A DNA stretch of 6,653 nt from M55B112 sp040880545 (GTDB lineage Bacteria; Bacteroidota; Bacteroidia; Bacteroidales; GCA-2748055). Where the stretch lies: NCBI GenBank assembly GCA_040880545.1, contig JBBDIE010000044.1:1-6653 (forward strand), in the 5' to 3' direction. The notes beneath the pieces are model-generated. The model did not search any database. It saw nothing but the letters and a program-made list of their open reading frames with translations, and was not told the DNA's origin. Made by a program: the position numbers and the translations under genes. Positions within the stretch are counted from its first letter, which is position 1. Every line of letters begins with the position of its first letter. Shown here in pieces: positions 6,529 to 6,653 of the stretch.

Positions 6529-6622
6529 TTTAATTTAGAGTGATATTCAAACGTGCTAAGGGAGTTAGAGCAAGCTCTTGAGTGGTGGGATACAGGAATA
6601 TTTTTAAACTCCCAAAACTCTG
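6529..6622. other. Non-coding stretch, no gene recognised
   Basis: No protein-like reading frame is visible on either strand. The only structure is a short inverted repeat AGAGC-AA-GCTCT (6567-6578), which shares the GCAAGC centre with the inverted repeat at 6494-6505. Base composition is mixed and A/T-richer than the genes to the left. Confidence 0.35.
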
Positions 6623-6646
6623 GTACGCCTTGAGGCGTGCGTTTTT
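6623..6646 (+). terminator. Orphan hairpin followed by T-run (intrinsic terminator-like)
   Basis: ACGCC (6625-6629) pairs perfectly with GGCGT (6634-6638) around a TTGA tetraloop. The stem extends by a T-G wobble and a G-C pair (6623-6624 with 6639-6640). A single G and five T residues follow (6642-6646), the arrangement of a rho-independent terminator on the plus strand. On the minus strand no T-run follows directly. No plus-strand gene precedes it in the nearby 800 bp. Confidence 0.5.
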
Positions 6647-6653
6647 AATAATA

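Overview
The window looks like a chromosomal segment of a member of the Bacteroidota, probably an anaerobic Bacteroidales-like bacterium. The evidence is indirect. There is an exact match to the Bacteroidota -7 promoter element (TACCTTTG) ahead of the ammonium transporter. Most start codons lack a Shine-Dalgarno sequence and sit behind A/T-rich leaders. The lipoprotein and the glycerate kinase have sequences of a type common in that phylum. No rRNA, tRNA, CRISPR array or intact mobile element is visible.

Layout: (1) Positions 2-829 on the plus strand hold the C-terminal half of an AbgT-family transporter, cut by the window edge. (2) Reading leftward from 1903, a stand-alone cobalamin-dependent methionine synthase activation-domain protein overlaps a small YccF-family membrane protein by 17 bp. 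The YccF stop codon in turn overlaps the AbgT stop codon tail to tail. (3) At 2053-3183 (minus) is a glycerate kinase. (4) At 3349-4233 (minus) is an uncharacterised lipoprotein. (5) At 4441-6166 (minus) is a nitrogen-sensing pair, the ammonium channel Amt followed by a P-II protein. A clear promoter fixes the Amt start 42 bp inside the longest open frame. (6) Positions 6167-6653 have no intact gene. They hold the amt promoter, an A/T-rich stretch with a 7-bp direct repeat, a minus-strand fragment resembling the N-terminus of a uroporphyrinogen-decarboxylase-type corrinoid methyltransferase, a cluster of CAGAG repeats abutting that fragment, and an orphan hairpin-plus-T-run at the right edge.

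How the genes relate: Amt and P-II form a known functional pair in which P-II plugs the channel according to ATP/ADP and 2-oxoglutarate. The P-II T-loop keeps the pore-inserting arginine but lacks the uridylylated tyrosine, so control here is probably by ligand only. The activation-domain protein would re-methylate oxidised cob(II)alamin on a partner methyltransferase. No intact partner is in the window, but the UroD-like remnant near 6300-6480 belongs to a family that partners with such activators. That link is suggestive, not proven.

I see no clear new multi-gene defence or mobile system. The most worthwhile leads are the truncated methyltransferase with its repeats, the stand-alone activator with a C-terminal cysteine cluster, and the unusual P-II protein.
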